A stretch of 12,298 bases of DNA from Nitrospira sp. Its GTDB lineage: Bacteria; Nitrospirota; Thermodesulfovibrionia; Thermodesulfovibrionales; SM23-35. This document shows, in pieces, positions 6,681-12,298 of this stretch. Within the stretch, counting starts at the first letter, position 1. Each line of letters opens with the position of its first letter. Made by a program: the position numbers and the translations under genes. The notes under the pieces were generated by a model. The model saw only the letters and a list, made by a program, of their open reading frames with translations, ran no database searches and was not told where the DNA came from. The stretch spans positions 1 to 12,298 of the forward strand of contig VGWZ01000039.1 in assembly GCA_016873595.1 (NCBI GenBank), in the 5' to 3' direction.

Positions 6681-8090
6681 TTAGAATCTGAGGTCCAGGC
6701 CGTGAACAAACAGGGTAACTGTCTTCTTCTCAGTAGTAACAAGAGGTGATGTGCCTGTAGTATAGTATTTGCCCGGGGTGAAGAAACCTGCTGTTACAAG
6801 ATAACTGAGGTTCTTTGTGATCTTGTATGTAAGACCGAGATCAACCTCAGAGCCCACCTTCTTTGACTGACCAGCCTGCCAAGCCTTTGTTGCCCTGAGG
6901 AGGTAGCCATCGAGAGAGAGGTTCAGGTCTTTTGTAGGTACCACATCAATGCCGAGATTATAGTAGGTGGTATTGGCAATACCTGTTGTTCTGGTATTAC
7001 CTGTAAGTAGCTGGCCCTGGGAACCGGCACTAACTCCTATAGGGGATGCTGCCGACCTTGTTGCGCGTTCATAAATCTGTGTGTAGTTTGGAAACCTTGC
7101 TAAGAGGCTTTGAGCATCCATTCCTACGGTTGTCTGGAATTCCTTGTTCTTGTTGTCAGTTGAATTAGAATCACCGCTACCTGTTGCAAAGGATGCCCTG
7201 ATATTCACAGGATCAACCTTGTAACCTAACTTTGCAAATAATCCAACGCCACGGAACTCTCTTTCGACTGTTGATGTCACATCAACATCCCCGAACTGCA
7301 TGTCAAGCTCTGCTGCATAACTTAAACCTTGAACCTTACCATTTGCATGGAGACCGAGGTTATAGAAGTCTAACCCAACAACTGGTCCGACTGATGGTGT
7401 ATTGCCATCGCTTTTTATCCATGTGAGGTTTAGACCCACTGTATTGTCTTTATCAACCTTATAGGTCATGAGAGCGACATTGGCATCAATATCATCTTTG
7501 TGTTTTGTCCATTCTCCTTCAACGAGTTTTGCTGTTAAAGCAGCTATGAGGAGTTCCTTTGTAGGCTGAACGAATACAAGGACTGCATCATCACCAAACC
7601 TTTCATGCCTGAGGAACTGTTTCTCACCGAGTGTCAGTAGCTGATGACCTACCTTTATCCCGGCAGGAACACCTAAGAGACCCTGACCACTATACTCTAA
7701 CCATAACTGGCGGAACATCAAATCTGAGAGTGGTTTCACATCATAACCAGAAGGAGAACCCCAGATGTAAAGACCCGTGTTTGGATTCTCGTTAATAGCT
7801 GTCTCAATTTCCATAAAGCCCCGAAGACCCTCAGCAACCTTTGCATCAATGATGATATATGCATTTGTGGTGTACAGTGCAGCGGATTCTGCTGCAGTAG
7901 GTAGGCTTGCAGCAAGGTCGTTGAGATACCATCCCCTTACAAGTATCCTACCACCGAGGGTAATCTGAGTTGTTCCCTTTGCTACTACTGCCTGAGTATC
8001 TGATGGGATCTCAGCAGTGATGGCAAAGGCGCTGGTGGCAAAGCCAAGCACAAACATCAAACCTAAAAATAACGCTAAATATTTTCTCAC
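6681..8090 (-). CDS. Outer-membrane beta-barrel porin-like protein
   Basis: Probable outer-membrane channel of 469 residues. A Sec signal peptide (1-23, basic MRKY start, hydrophobic core, AFA cleavage site) is followed by TLGGRILVRGWY near residue 44, a typical first barrel strand. Alternating amphipathic strands and glycine/aromatic-rich turns continue to the end. The C-terminus is HGLDLRF, with the terminal phenylalanine preferred by the BAM machinery. There is no coiled coil or SLH domain. The start is GTG at 8090, supported by AAGGAGGT six bases upstream. It stands alone between its own promoter (8267-8295) and terminator (6575-6616), suggesting strong, independent expression. The substrate cannot be read from the sequence. 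A general porin is likeliest; a specific channel, for example of the OprO/P or alginate-export type, is possible but unsupported. Confidence 0.82.
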   Translation of the reverse strand: MRKYLALFLGLMFVLGFATSAFAITAEIPSDTQAVVAKGTTQITLGGRILVRGWYLNDLAASLPTAAESAALYTTNAYIIIDAKVAEGLRGFMEIETAINENPNTGLYIWGSPSGYDVKPLSDLMFRQLWLEYSGQGLLGVPAGIKVGHQLLTLGEKQFLRHERFGDDAVLVFVQPTKELLIAALTAKLVEGEWTKHKDDIDANVALMTYKVDKDNTVGLNLTWIKSDGNTPSVGPVVGLDFYNLGLHANGKVQGLSYAAELDMQFGDVDVTSTVEREFRGVGLFAKLGYKVDPVNIRASFATGSGDSNSTDNKNKEFQTTVGMDAQSLLARFPNYTQIYERATRSAASPIGVSAGSQGQLLTGNTRTTGIANTTYYNLGIDVVPTKDLNLSLDGYLLRATKAWQAGQSKKVGSEVDLGLTYKITKNLSYLVTAGFFTPGKYYTTGTSPLVTTEKKTVTLFVHGLDLRF

Positions 8091-8096
8091 TCCTAA

Positions 8097-8104
8097 ACCT
8101 CCTT
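8097..8104 (-). promoter_or_regulatory. Strong ribosome-binding site of the porin gene
   Basis: AAGGAGGT on the minus strand lies six bases before the GTG at 8090 and confirms this unusual start. Confidence 0.85.
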
Positions 8105-8213
8105 ACTTAAAGGATTCCATCCGCCTATGGCGGACTTACTTTCCTCACTATATAACCTATTCATCACCTCCTCATAAAAGGTTTTGCCCGCCCATGACAG
8201 ACTTACTTTACCT
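8097..8213 (-). repeat. Imperfect tandem duplication in the porin leader
   Basis: Two copies of a 48-49 base module (8097-8145 and 8166-8213) each contain, on the minus strand, a GTAAGTC segment, a GCGG-rich centre and an AGGAGGT ribosome-binding sequence. In the copy next to the gene the centre forms a TCCGCC/GGCGGA hairpin (8120-8134), which is disrupted in the upstream copy. The upstream AGGAGGTGAT (8163-8172) is only two bases from an ATG at 8164. That ATG opens a 23-codon frame ending at 8093, just before the porin start. The spacing is poor for translation, so I do not call it a gene. Confidence 0.6.
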
Positions 8214-8239
8214 GTCATTCTGAGCGTAGCGAAGAATCT
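8214..8239. repeat. GTCATTC-type dispersed repeat in the porin leader
   Basis: GTCATTCTGAGCG followed by TAGCGAAGAATCT resembles a repeat half-site seen in many bacterial genomes. It has no matching inverted partner here. It lies in the transcribed leader of the porin gene. Confidence 0.45.
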
Positions 8240-8266
8240 TAAAGAGCCTTCTGAATATTCCTATGA

Positions 8267-8295
8267 GTTATATCATTCTATGAAAATTTTGTCAA
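8267..8295 (-). promoter_or_regulatory. Predicted strong promoter of the porin gene
   Basis: On the minus strand a perfect -35 TTGACA (8290-8295), a 17-base spacer and a -10 TATAAC (8267-8272) are seen, with a TG extended -10. The start would be near 8260, giving a leader of about 170 bases. This is the closest match to consensus in the window and fits an abundant outer-membrane protein. Confidence 0.78.
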
Positions 8296-8342
8296 GAAAT
8301 TTTTGCGTTTGGGTCAGGGCAACGTCAAAGTTACTTTTTCCG

Positions 8343-8411
8343 GTCATTCCTGCGAAAGCAGGAATCCAGAACCTACTGATTTGACTGGATTCCCACTTGC
8401 GTGGGAATGAC
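8343..8411. repeat. Palindromic repeat (GTCATTCC ... GGAATGAC)
   Basis: Ends GTCATTCC (8343-8350) and GGAATGAC (8404-8411) are inverted, and inner GGAATCCAG and CTGGATTCC also pair. Each arm holds its own hairpin: CCTGC/GCAGG with a GAAA tetraloop on the left, CCCAC/GTGGG on the right. It fits a REP/MITE-like element and lies between two divergent promoters. Confidence 0.8.
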
Positions 8412-8510
8412 AGAAGGGGTATCTCAAGTGCGATTTTATGGACTTTGACGAGGTCCTGTGTGTTTGGGTAATGTCAAAATTTACGCAAAATAATCTACGT
8501 AATTGAATTA

Positions 8511-8539
8511 TTGAATTTTTCTGAATCAGGTTGTATAAT
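8511..8539 (+). promoter_or_regulatory. Predicted promoter of the TauE/SafE gene
   Basis: A -35 TTGAAT (8511-8516) and a perfect -10 TATAAT (8534-8539) are 17 bases apart. The predicted start is near 8546, leaving a leader of about 20 bases before the TTG at 8567. It also argues against a start at 8531, which would lie upstream of the transcript. Confidence 0.72.
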
Positions 8540-8554
8540 ATTTTGTTAGGATAC

Positions 8555-8560
8555 AGGAGG
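8555..8560 (+). promoter_or_regulatory. Ribosome-binding site deciding the TTG start
   Basis: AGGAGG lies six bases before the TTG at 8567. No comparable site precedes the other in-frame TTG at 8531. Confidence 0.8.
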
Positions 8561-8566
8561 GCAATC

Positions 8567-9523
8567 TTGATTTTCCCTGAATCAGGTATTGAGGTATTCC
8601 CGCTGATACCCCCGATCGTCGCTCTTTGTGTCTCCTTTTTCACCTCTATGGGTGGTGTCTCAGGGGCTTTCCTTTTGCTCCCCTTCCAGGTGAGTGTTCT
8701 CGGCTTTGTCAGCCCGGCTGTGTCTCCCACCAATTTAATCTTTAACATTGTTGCTATCCCCGGTGGCGTCATCCGATTTATTCGAGAAGGAAGGATGGCC
8801 TGGCCCCTTACGTGGGTAATAATTATGGCTACCCTGCCAGGTGTCTTCATTGGTTGTGTCCTCAGAATTTCTTATCTGCCAGACCCTGAGTCCTTCAAGG
8901 TCTTTGTGGGATGTGTCCTTCTCTATATAGGATGTCGTATTACCTATGACACCCTCTTCCGTCCCAAAACGGTAGCAGAGAGAGCTAAGGACCTTGACGC
9001 AAAGTTCAAGCAACGGGTAAAGGAAATCAAGGAGAAGCAGAAGAGCAAGGTGGCGGCCGGGCTTCCACCCGAGGCAGTGGTAAAGACGATAAAATTCTCA
9101 CCCCGCCAGATAATATATGAGTTTTACGGCGAGACATTCTCCTTTAATGTCCTCCCCCTCTTTATCTTAGCCTTTATCGTGGGGATTATTGGAGGCACCT
9201 ATGGGATTGGGGGCGGTGCTATCATTGCACCCTTTCTCGTAGCATTCTTTCGCCTCCCGGTATACACCATAGCCGGGGCTGCCCTCATGGGTACATTCTT
9301 AACCTCTGTCGTGGGGGTCATTTTCTATGTGGTTGTTGCCCCTATGTATGCATACACCGGTCTGGATATAACCCCTGACTGGCTGTTAGGGTTTCTCTTC
9401 GGCATCGGAGGAACTATTGGTATATACTTTGGTGCCCGAGCCCAGAAATATTTCCCTGCTAAGTTTATCAAGCTCACCTTAGCATTTATTATCGTATTCT
9501 TAGGTCTCTCCTACATACTCTAA
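8567..9523 (+). CDS. TauE/SafE-family membrane exporter
   Basis: Inner-membrane protein of the sulfite/organosulfonate exporter family, members of which move small anions such as sulfite or sulfoacetate. From the TTG at 8567 it is 318 residues. Hydrophobic segments fall in two halves, each with the glycine-rich family signature: SMGGVSGAFLLLP (27-39) and IIGGTYGIGGGAIIAPF (207-223). A long charged, helix-prone cytoplasmic loop (about 131-190) separates the halves and is larger than in compact members. The TTG is chosen because of AGGAGG six bases upstream and the promoter position; the longer frame from 8531 would add 12 residues over the -10 box. The gene stands alone, divergent from the porin and converging on the efflux channel gene with 14 bases between stops. 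No terminator is visible. The substrate is unknown and no sulfur-metabolism gene is adjacent. Confidence 0.9.
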   Translation: MIFPESGIEVFPLIPPIVALCVSFFTSMGGVSGAFLLLPFQVSVLGFVSPAVSPTNLIFNIVAIPGGVIRFIREGRMAWPLTWVIIMATLPGVFIGCVLRISYLPDPESFKVFVGCVLLYIGCRITYDTLFRPKTVAERAKDLDAKFKQRVKEIKEKQKSKVAAGLPPEAVVKTIKFSPRQIIYEFYGETFSFNVLPLFILAFIVGIIGGTYGIGGGAIIAPFLVAFFRLPVYTIAGAALMGTFLTSVVGVIFYVVVAPMYAYTGLDITPDWLLGFLFGIGGTIGIYFGARAQKYFPAKFIKLTLAFIIVFLGLSYIL

Positions 9524-9537
9524 TCGAGGCTCAGGAT

Positions 9538-10920
9538 TTAATAGACGCGACCAGCGAGGAAGAAAATGTCCTGCAAAAGATTCTGGGCACGCACCTGAAA
9601 TTCCATCTTCTCAATTTCTGCCTCCAGAACCTGAACTTGTGCCCCGATGTTTTCTAACATCGATATCCTTCCTGCTTCATAGGCAATATTGAAAAATCTT
9701 CTGGTCTCTTCTGCTAAGGGTAGAATCTCTCTGGAGTATTTTTCGAGATTTTTAAAGGCATTTTCGTAAGAGGTCATGTGTTTTGCTGAGGAGCCCAGGA
9801 GGCCTGAACGCTCTGCATGGAGCTCCTTCTGGGCCTGCTCGAGGCTAGCCTCAGCCGCCATAATTCCGCCCTGATTTCTATCGAAGAGCGGAATGGGGAC
9901 CATCATTTCAAGGCCATAGGTATCTTGATTTCTTGCCCTATCACTCAACATCGTAGCTTTGAGGGTAATGTCAGGAATGAATAGATATTTTTCTCTTTCC
10001 AGCTTTTGTCGGGCTGTTTCAACCTTCCTTCTCAGCAGATTAATCTCCGGATTTTTCTCAAGGAGCTCCTTTGCAAGATCAATCTCTCTGGGAAGGCTCT
10101 CCAGTTCCGGTAAAACTCCATTTACACTTTTTATAGTTCCGGGGTTCAAGCCAACCTTCTCCTCGAAGAAGCGAAGGTTTTGCTCTATCTCTTTGGTAAG
10201 CGTTTCAACCTTCACCGTTTTTTTCCTGTAACTCACTTCATAATCGATAAAGTCCTTTCCTGAAATCTTTCCGAAGACCAGTTTTGTTTTAGCCAGCTCC
10301 CTCATTTTCCCTATAAGGGACAAAACTTCTTTCTCCTTTTCCAGACGTTTTTGCAGGTAATAAATGTTATTGAAAAGCTTCGTCACCTCATTTTTAAAAA
10401 CAGCCCTTCTATAATAAAAGCCTTCTATTGCCTCGTCTACTTCCTTTTCGCCTACCTTCATCCGGTAATGCCTCTTTCCGCCCAATTCAAATTTCTGGGA
10501 GATGAGGAATTCATCAGTCCTTTCTCCGAGGTTAAAATCACCTGGCAGCCTCTTGGGCTTCCACTCAAAAGCCGGATTAGGAAAGAGGGACGCCTGCTCT
10601 AAGAGGCCGAATTTTACCTGTATCTTCTTTCTCTCTGGCTCAATAACAGGCGCCCGATCCACTAAATAATCAATATCCATTTTTTCGACAATATCCTTTT
10701 CAAACACCACTCCATGCGGGTACCTTTTTTCACTTTCATCTTCTACAGCCTTAAATGGGAGCTGAACGCCAGCAGGAATCTCCTTGAAAACCCTGTCTTC
10801 GGCAGCACTCCATGCCGTGGCGCTAATAGCACCACATAAACCCGAAAGTAATAACAAAAGATAAAATTTGAAGGACGTAGATAATATCAACGTCCTGAAA
10901 GCCTTTTTTATTTTTACCAT
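9538..10920 (-). CDS. TolC-family outer-membrane efflux channel (CzcC/CusC-like)
   Basis: Outer-membrane duct of a tripartite efflux or type I export system. About 460 residues: a Sec signal peptide with a hydrophobic core at 18-35 and likely cleavage after WSA (about 39), then alpha-helical hairpins and short strands. ISQKFELGGKR (140-150) and MVPIPLFDRNQGGI (340-353), followed by AEASLEQAQKEL, are the paired signatures of the CzcC-type branch. A cysteine near residue 29 lacks a proper lipobox, so it is probably not a lipoprotein. The ATG at 10920 overlaps the end of the adaptor gene by seven bases. An in-frame TTG at 10929 has AGGG seven bases upstream and is a real alternative. Co-expressed with the adaptor. 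No pump gene is present, so the substrate (metal, drug or peptide) is unresolved. Confidence 0.9.
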   Translation of the reverse strand: MVKIKKAFRTLILSTSFKFYLLLLLSGLCGAISATAWSAAEDRVFKEIPAGVQLPFKAVEDESEKRYPHGVVFEKDIVEKMDIDYLVDRAPVIEPERKKIQVKFGLLEQASLFPNPAFEWKPKRLPGDFNLGERTDEFLISQKFELGGKRHYRMKVGEKEVDEAIEGFYYRRAVFKNEVTKLFNNIYYLQKRLEKEKEVLSLIGKMRELAKTKLVFGKISGKDFIDYEVSYRKKTVKVETLTKEIEQNLRFFEEKVGLNPGTIKSVNGVLPELESLPREIDLAKELLEKNPEINLLRRKVETARQKLEREKYLFIPDITLKATMLSDRARNQDTYGLEMMVPIPLFDRNQGGIMAAEASLEQAQKELHAERSGLLGSSAKHMTSYENAFKNLEKYSREILPLAEETRRFFNIAYEAGRISMLENIGAQVQVLEAEIEKMEFQVRAQNLLQDIFFLAGRVY

Positions 10921-11993
10921 AGAGTCCAAAATTCAACCCTGAAAAACCGTATAATCCCTCTAAAGAGAACATGGCCTAAACTATATTTACCGCAGTATAT
11001 CTTGGCAAAACAGCTTGTCTCTGATTTGATTAAGCTATCTTTATTAGTAATTAAACTATAGACCATCACTCTCGGTTTGCCCTTTTCAACCTTTGTAGTT
11101 TTAGGGGCAATACTGATAACCTCACCTGAGAATGTCTCAAAGGGAAGGGCCGACAATCTAATAGCCACCTTTTGCCCTATTTTAACATAGGTAACATCTT
11201 TATCCGATATCGGTATCTCTGCAAGTAATTTATCAATGGCTTCAATACGCAAAATTTCTTTGCCTTTATCAATATACTCACCTTTCTTTAAATGCACCCA
11301 GGCAGTTGTAACAGTTCCGTCAATGGGACTTCTAATATTTGTCCTCTCCAGATCAATCTTGAGGTATGAAAGCCTGGTCTTTAATTCCTCAATCTTTGCC
11401 CGTTTAGCCTCTATAATCTCAACCCTTTCACCCATCTTAAGCAGGGCCAGGCGGTTTTGTTTCTCCAATAATTGGGCTTTTGTAACAGCAAGGTCTTTTT
11501 TGATCTGGTCATATTCGGCCTCTGGTGAAGCTCTTTCTTTCCAGAGCTTCTCAATCCTGTCCAGCTCCTTTTCCAGATAAACCTTTCTCGAATTCACCGC
11601 ATCTATTTCAGCCTCCAGGGCCTTAATCTCTTCCGGAAGGGGACCCTCAACAAGTCGCTTAAGCTCCCACTCTTCTGACTTGATCCTTGCCTGTAGTTTA
11701 GATATTTCGAGAGCAATGTCGTCATCAAGTAACTTGACCAGGAGGTCGCCTTTTTTAACAATGTCGCCCTCTTTAATATAGACCTCTTTCAATATTCCAC
11801 TTATCTCCGGACGTATAAAGACCTCACTATGAGGAAACAATTTGGTATATCCGGTTAAGGTTAGCTCACTCTTAACAAAAACTAAAATCACTAGCAAAAA
11901 GAGCAAAATGGGAATGAGGTAAACTATCTTTTTTTTCATTAATTTTTGAAAAAATGTCTCTTCTTTAGGCTTTTCTTCTGCAGGCTTTTCCAT
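10914..11993 (-). CDS. HlyD/RND-type periplasmic adaptor (membrane fusion protein)
   Basis: Adaptor bridging an inner-membrane transporter and an outer-membrane channel. The 359 residues have a charged cytoplasmic N-terminus, one membrane segment (about 23-41), a first lipoyl half (about 56-92, with EGDIVKKGDLLVKL), and a long coiled-coil hairpin (about 93-215). The second lipoyl half (about 218-252, RSPIDGTVTTAW) and a beta-barrel domain (about 255-335) follow. The protein ends in a basic/aromatic tail after KIYCGK (about 331-359, ending RVEFWTLW). That tail is unlike standard AcrA or CusB ends. It recalls adaptors found with M50-peptidase-like membrane proteins, an impression from memory only. 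The ATG is preceded by AAGGGAG. It is first in a two-gene operon with the TolC-type channel. Confidence 0.92.
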   Translation of the reverse strand: MEKPAEEKPKEETFFQKLMKKKIVYLIPILLFLLVILVFVKSELTLTGYTKLFPHSEVFIRPEISGILKEVYIKEGDIVKKGDLLVKLLDDDIALEISKLQARIKSEEWELKRLVEGPLPEEIKALEAEIDAVNSRKVYLEKELDRIEKLWKERASPEAEYDQIKKDLAVTKAQLLEKQNRLALLKMGERVEIIEAKRAKIEELKTRLSYLKIDLERTNIRSPIDGTVTTAWVHLKKGEYIDKGKEILRIEAIDKLLAEIPISDKDVTYVKIGQKVAIRLSALPFETFSGEVISIAPKTTKVEKGKPRVMVYSLITNKDSLIKSETSCFAKIYCGKYSLGHVLFRGIIRFFRVEFWTLW

Positions 11994-12014
11994 GAAGACT
12001 ACTCCCTTCTATCC

Positions 12015-12038
12015 GGGATTATATTAGGGATTATATTA
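12015..12038. repeat. Perfect 12 bp tandem repeat upstream of the adaptor gene
   Basis: GGGATTATATTA occurs twice head to tail (12015-12026 and 12027-12038), with a degenerate AT-rich third copy following. On the minus strand each copy contains TATAAT, so it could supply alternative -10 elements, though no good -35 stands 17 bases from either. Confidence 0.7.
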
Positions 12039-12044
12039 GTATTA

Positions 12045-12073
12045 AATTTAAGGTAATATACCATAGAAGTCAA
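12045..12073 (-). promoter_or_regulatory. Candidate promoter of the adaptor-channel operon
   Basis: On the minus strand a -35 TTGACT (12068-12073) is 17 bases from TAAATT (12045-12050), a 4/6 match to the -10 consensus. The start would be near 12038, with a leader of about 45 bases. The weak -10 suggests regulation or use of the nearby TATAAT copies instead. Confidence 0.42.
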
Positions 12074-12108
12074 GAATTTTTTTATGCGTGTTACGTAAAA
12101 ATCATTTA

Positions 12109-12139
12109 TGCACATATGGGAAACTATTTGTGCACATAT
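12109..12139. promoter_or_regulatory. Direct repeat TGCACATAT at 22 bp spacing
   Basis: TGCACATAT occurs at 12109-12117 and 12131-12139. The second lies in the palindrome TGTGCACA (12129-12136), and TTATGCGTG at 12083 is a weaker relative. Sites about two helical turns apart, upstream of the candidate promoter, could be regulator-binding sites. This is inference only. Confidence 0.35.
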
Positions 12140-12169
12140 TTTTAAGTAAGGTTCTTCCTCTTTATTGTG

Positions 12170-12215
12170 TCATTCCTGTCCCGTATCAAGTACGGGGTAA
12201 ACTCCGGCAGGAATC
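12170..12215. repeat. Palindromic repeat with CCCGTA/TACGGG hairpin
   Basis: Outer ATTCCTG (12172-12178) and CAGGAAT (12208-12214) are inverted around a hairpin CCCGTA/TACGGG (12180-12196, 5-base loop). It begins with GTCATTCC, like the element at 8343-8411, so it probably belongs to the same repeat group. Confidence 0.6.
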
Positions 12216-12261
12216 GAAAAGAGCCTTTGGCTCACAAAGGAGCATGAAATAACCCTTGTCC

Positions 12262-12298
12262 GTCATTCCCGCGGTCTGTTAAGCGGGAATCCAGATCC
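12262..12298. repeat. Palindromic repeat truncated by the window edge
   Basis: GTCATTCCCGC and GCGGGAATCCAGA form a hairpin (12265-12272 with 12283-12290). It matches the left half of the 8343-8411 element, with a base change in the stem compensated on the other side. The rest lies outside the window. Confidence 0.65.

Larger units (their letters stand above)
8091..8566. other. Divergent regulatory region between porin and TauE/SafE gene
   Basis: These 476 bases hold no solid gene. They contain the porin ribosome-binding site, a duplicated leader module (8097-8213), a GTCATTC-type repeat (8214-8239), the porin promoter (8267-8295) and a palindromic repeat (8343-8411). The plus-strand promoter (8511-8539) and the ribosome-binding site of the TauE/SafE gene complete it. 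CGTCAAAGT (8323-8331) and ACTTTGACG (8442-8450) form an inverted repeat around the palindrome, and GTTTGGGT occurs at 8307-8314 and 8462-8469. Confidence 0.75.
11994..12298. other. Gene-free region upstream of the adaptor gene
   Basis: These 305 bases contain no supportable gene. They hold the adaptor ribosome-binding site, the tandem 12-mer, a candidate promoter and the TGCACATAT pair. Two palindromic repeats follow, and between them lie small overlapping hairpins (GAGCC/GGCTC and CCTTTG/CAAAGG, 12221-12241). Confidence 0.7.

Noticed and set aside
8093..8164. 23-codon leader peptide before the porin as a real gene
   Set aside because: The ATG is only two bases from AGGAGG, too close for good initiation. 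Kept as a finding, not a gene.
8170..8200. Cyclic di-GMP (GEMM) riboswitch in the porin leader
   Set aside because: A minus-strand GGGCAAAACC-like stretch recalls the motif, but the tetraloop/receptor and second conserved block are missing.
8531..8566. Longer TauE/SafE start at a TTG (8531)
   Set aside because: This TTG abuts the -10 box of the predicted promoter and lacks an upstream ribosome-binding site; AGGAGG precedes the TTG at 8567.
8344..8850. 168-codon minus-strand frame across the TauE/SafE start
   Set aside because: It crosses a palindromic repeat, a promoter and the membrane-protein coding region antisense, and resembles no protein.
12100..12298. CRISPR-like repeats at the right edge
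   Set aside because: The repeats differ in sequence, are palindromic and are not evenly spaced; there are no spacers or cas genes.

Overview
The window carries a bacterial, Gram-negative-type chromosome segment. The evidence is an outer-membrane beta-barrel porin, a TolC-family outer-membrane channel, a periplasmic adaptor and a type IV prepilin peptidase. Ribosome-binding sites are strong (AGGAGG type), some starts are non-ATG (GTG, TTG), and the intergenic spaces are full of short palindromic repeats with TGTCATTC/GGAATGACA ends. This combination, and the look of the TauE/SafE protein, would fit Nitrospirota or a sulfate-reducing/deltaproteobacterial-type lineage. That assignment is an impression from the sequence, not a demonstrated result.

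Left part (about 26-6361, minus strand, read right to left): one tightly packed operon, rimP > nusA > recG > small coiled-coil protein > pilD > PAS histidine kinase. Junctions are ATGA or 1-11 bp overlaps, or a 9 bp gap, so the six genes look co-transcribed and mostly translationally coupled. A good promoter lies at 6333-6361. Between it and rimP are a terminator-like hairpin (6275-6304) and a palindromic repeat, giving a leader of about 228 nt. infB, the usual neighbour of nusA, is absent and recG takes its place. The kinase's likely response-regulator partner would lie beyond the left edge.

Middle (6575-8295, minus strand): a monocistronic porin gene with a near-consensus promoter, a leader of about 170 nt that contains a duplicated Shine-Dalgarno module, a GTG start and a strong intrinsic terminator. 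Divergently from it, a TauE/SafE-family membrane exporter (8567-9523, plus strand) has its own promoter and a TTG start. A palindromic repeat sits between the two divergent promoters.

Right part (9538-12073, minus strand): a two-gene efflux operon encoding a HlyD-type adaptor and a TolC/CzcC-type outer-membrane channel, overlapping by 7 bp. No inner-membrane pump gene is present. Upstream of the adaptor is a regulatory-looking region with a 12 bp tandem repeat, a 9 bp direct repeat at 22 bp spacing, and then two more palindromic repeats to the window edge.

No CRISPR, rRNA, tRNA, insertion sequence or phage gene was seen. The points most worth following are the possible attenuator in the rimP-nusA leader, the duplicated porin leader, and the pump-less adaptor/channel pair with its distinctive adaptor tail.
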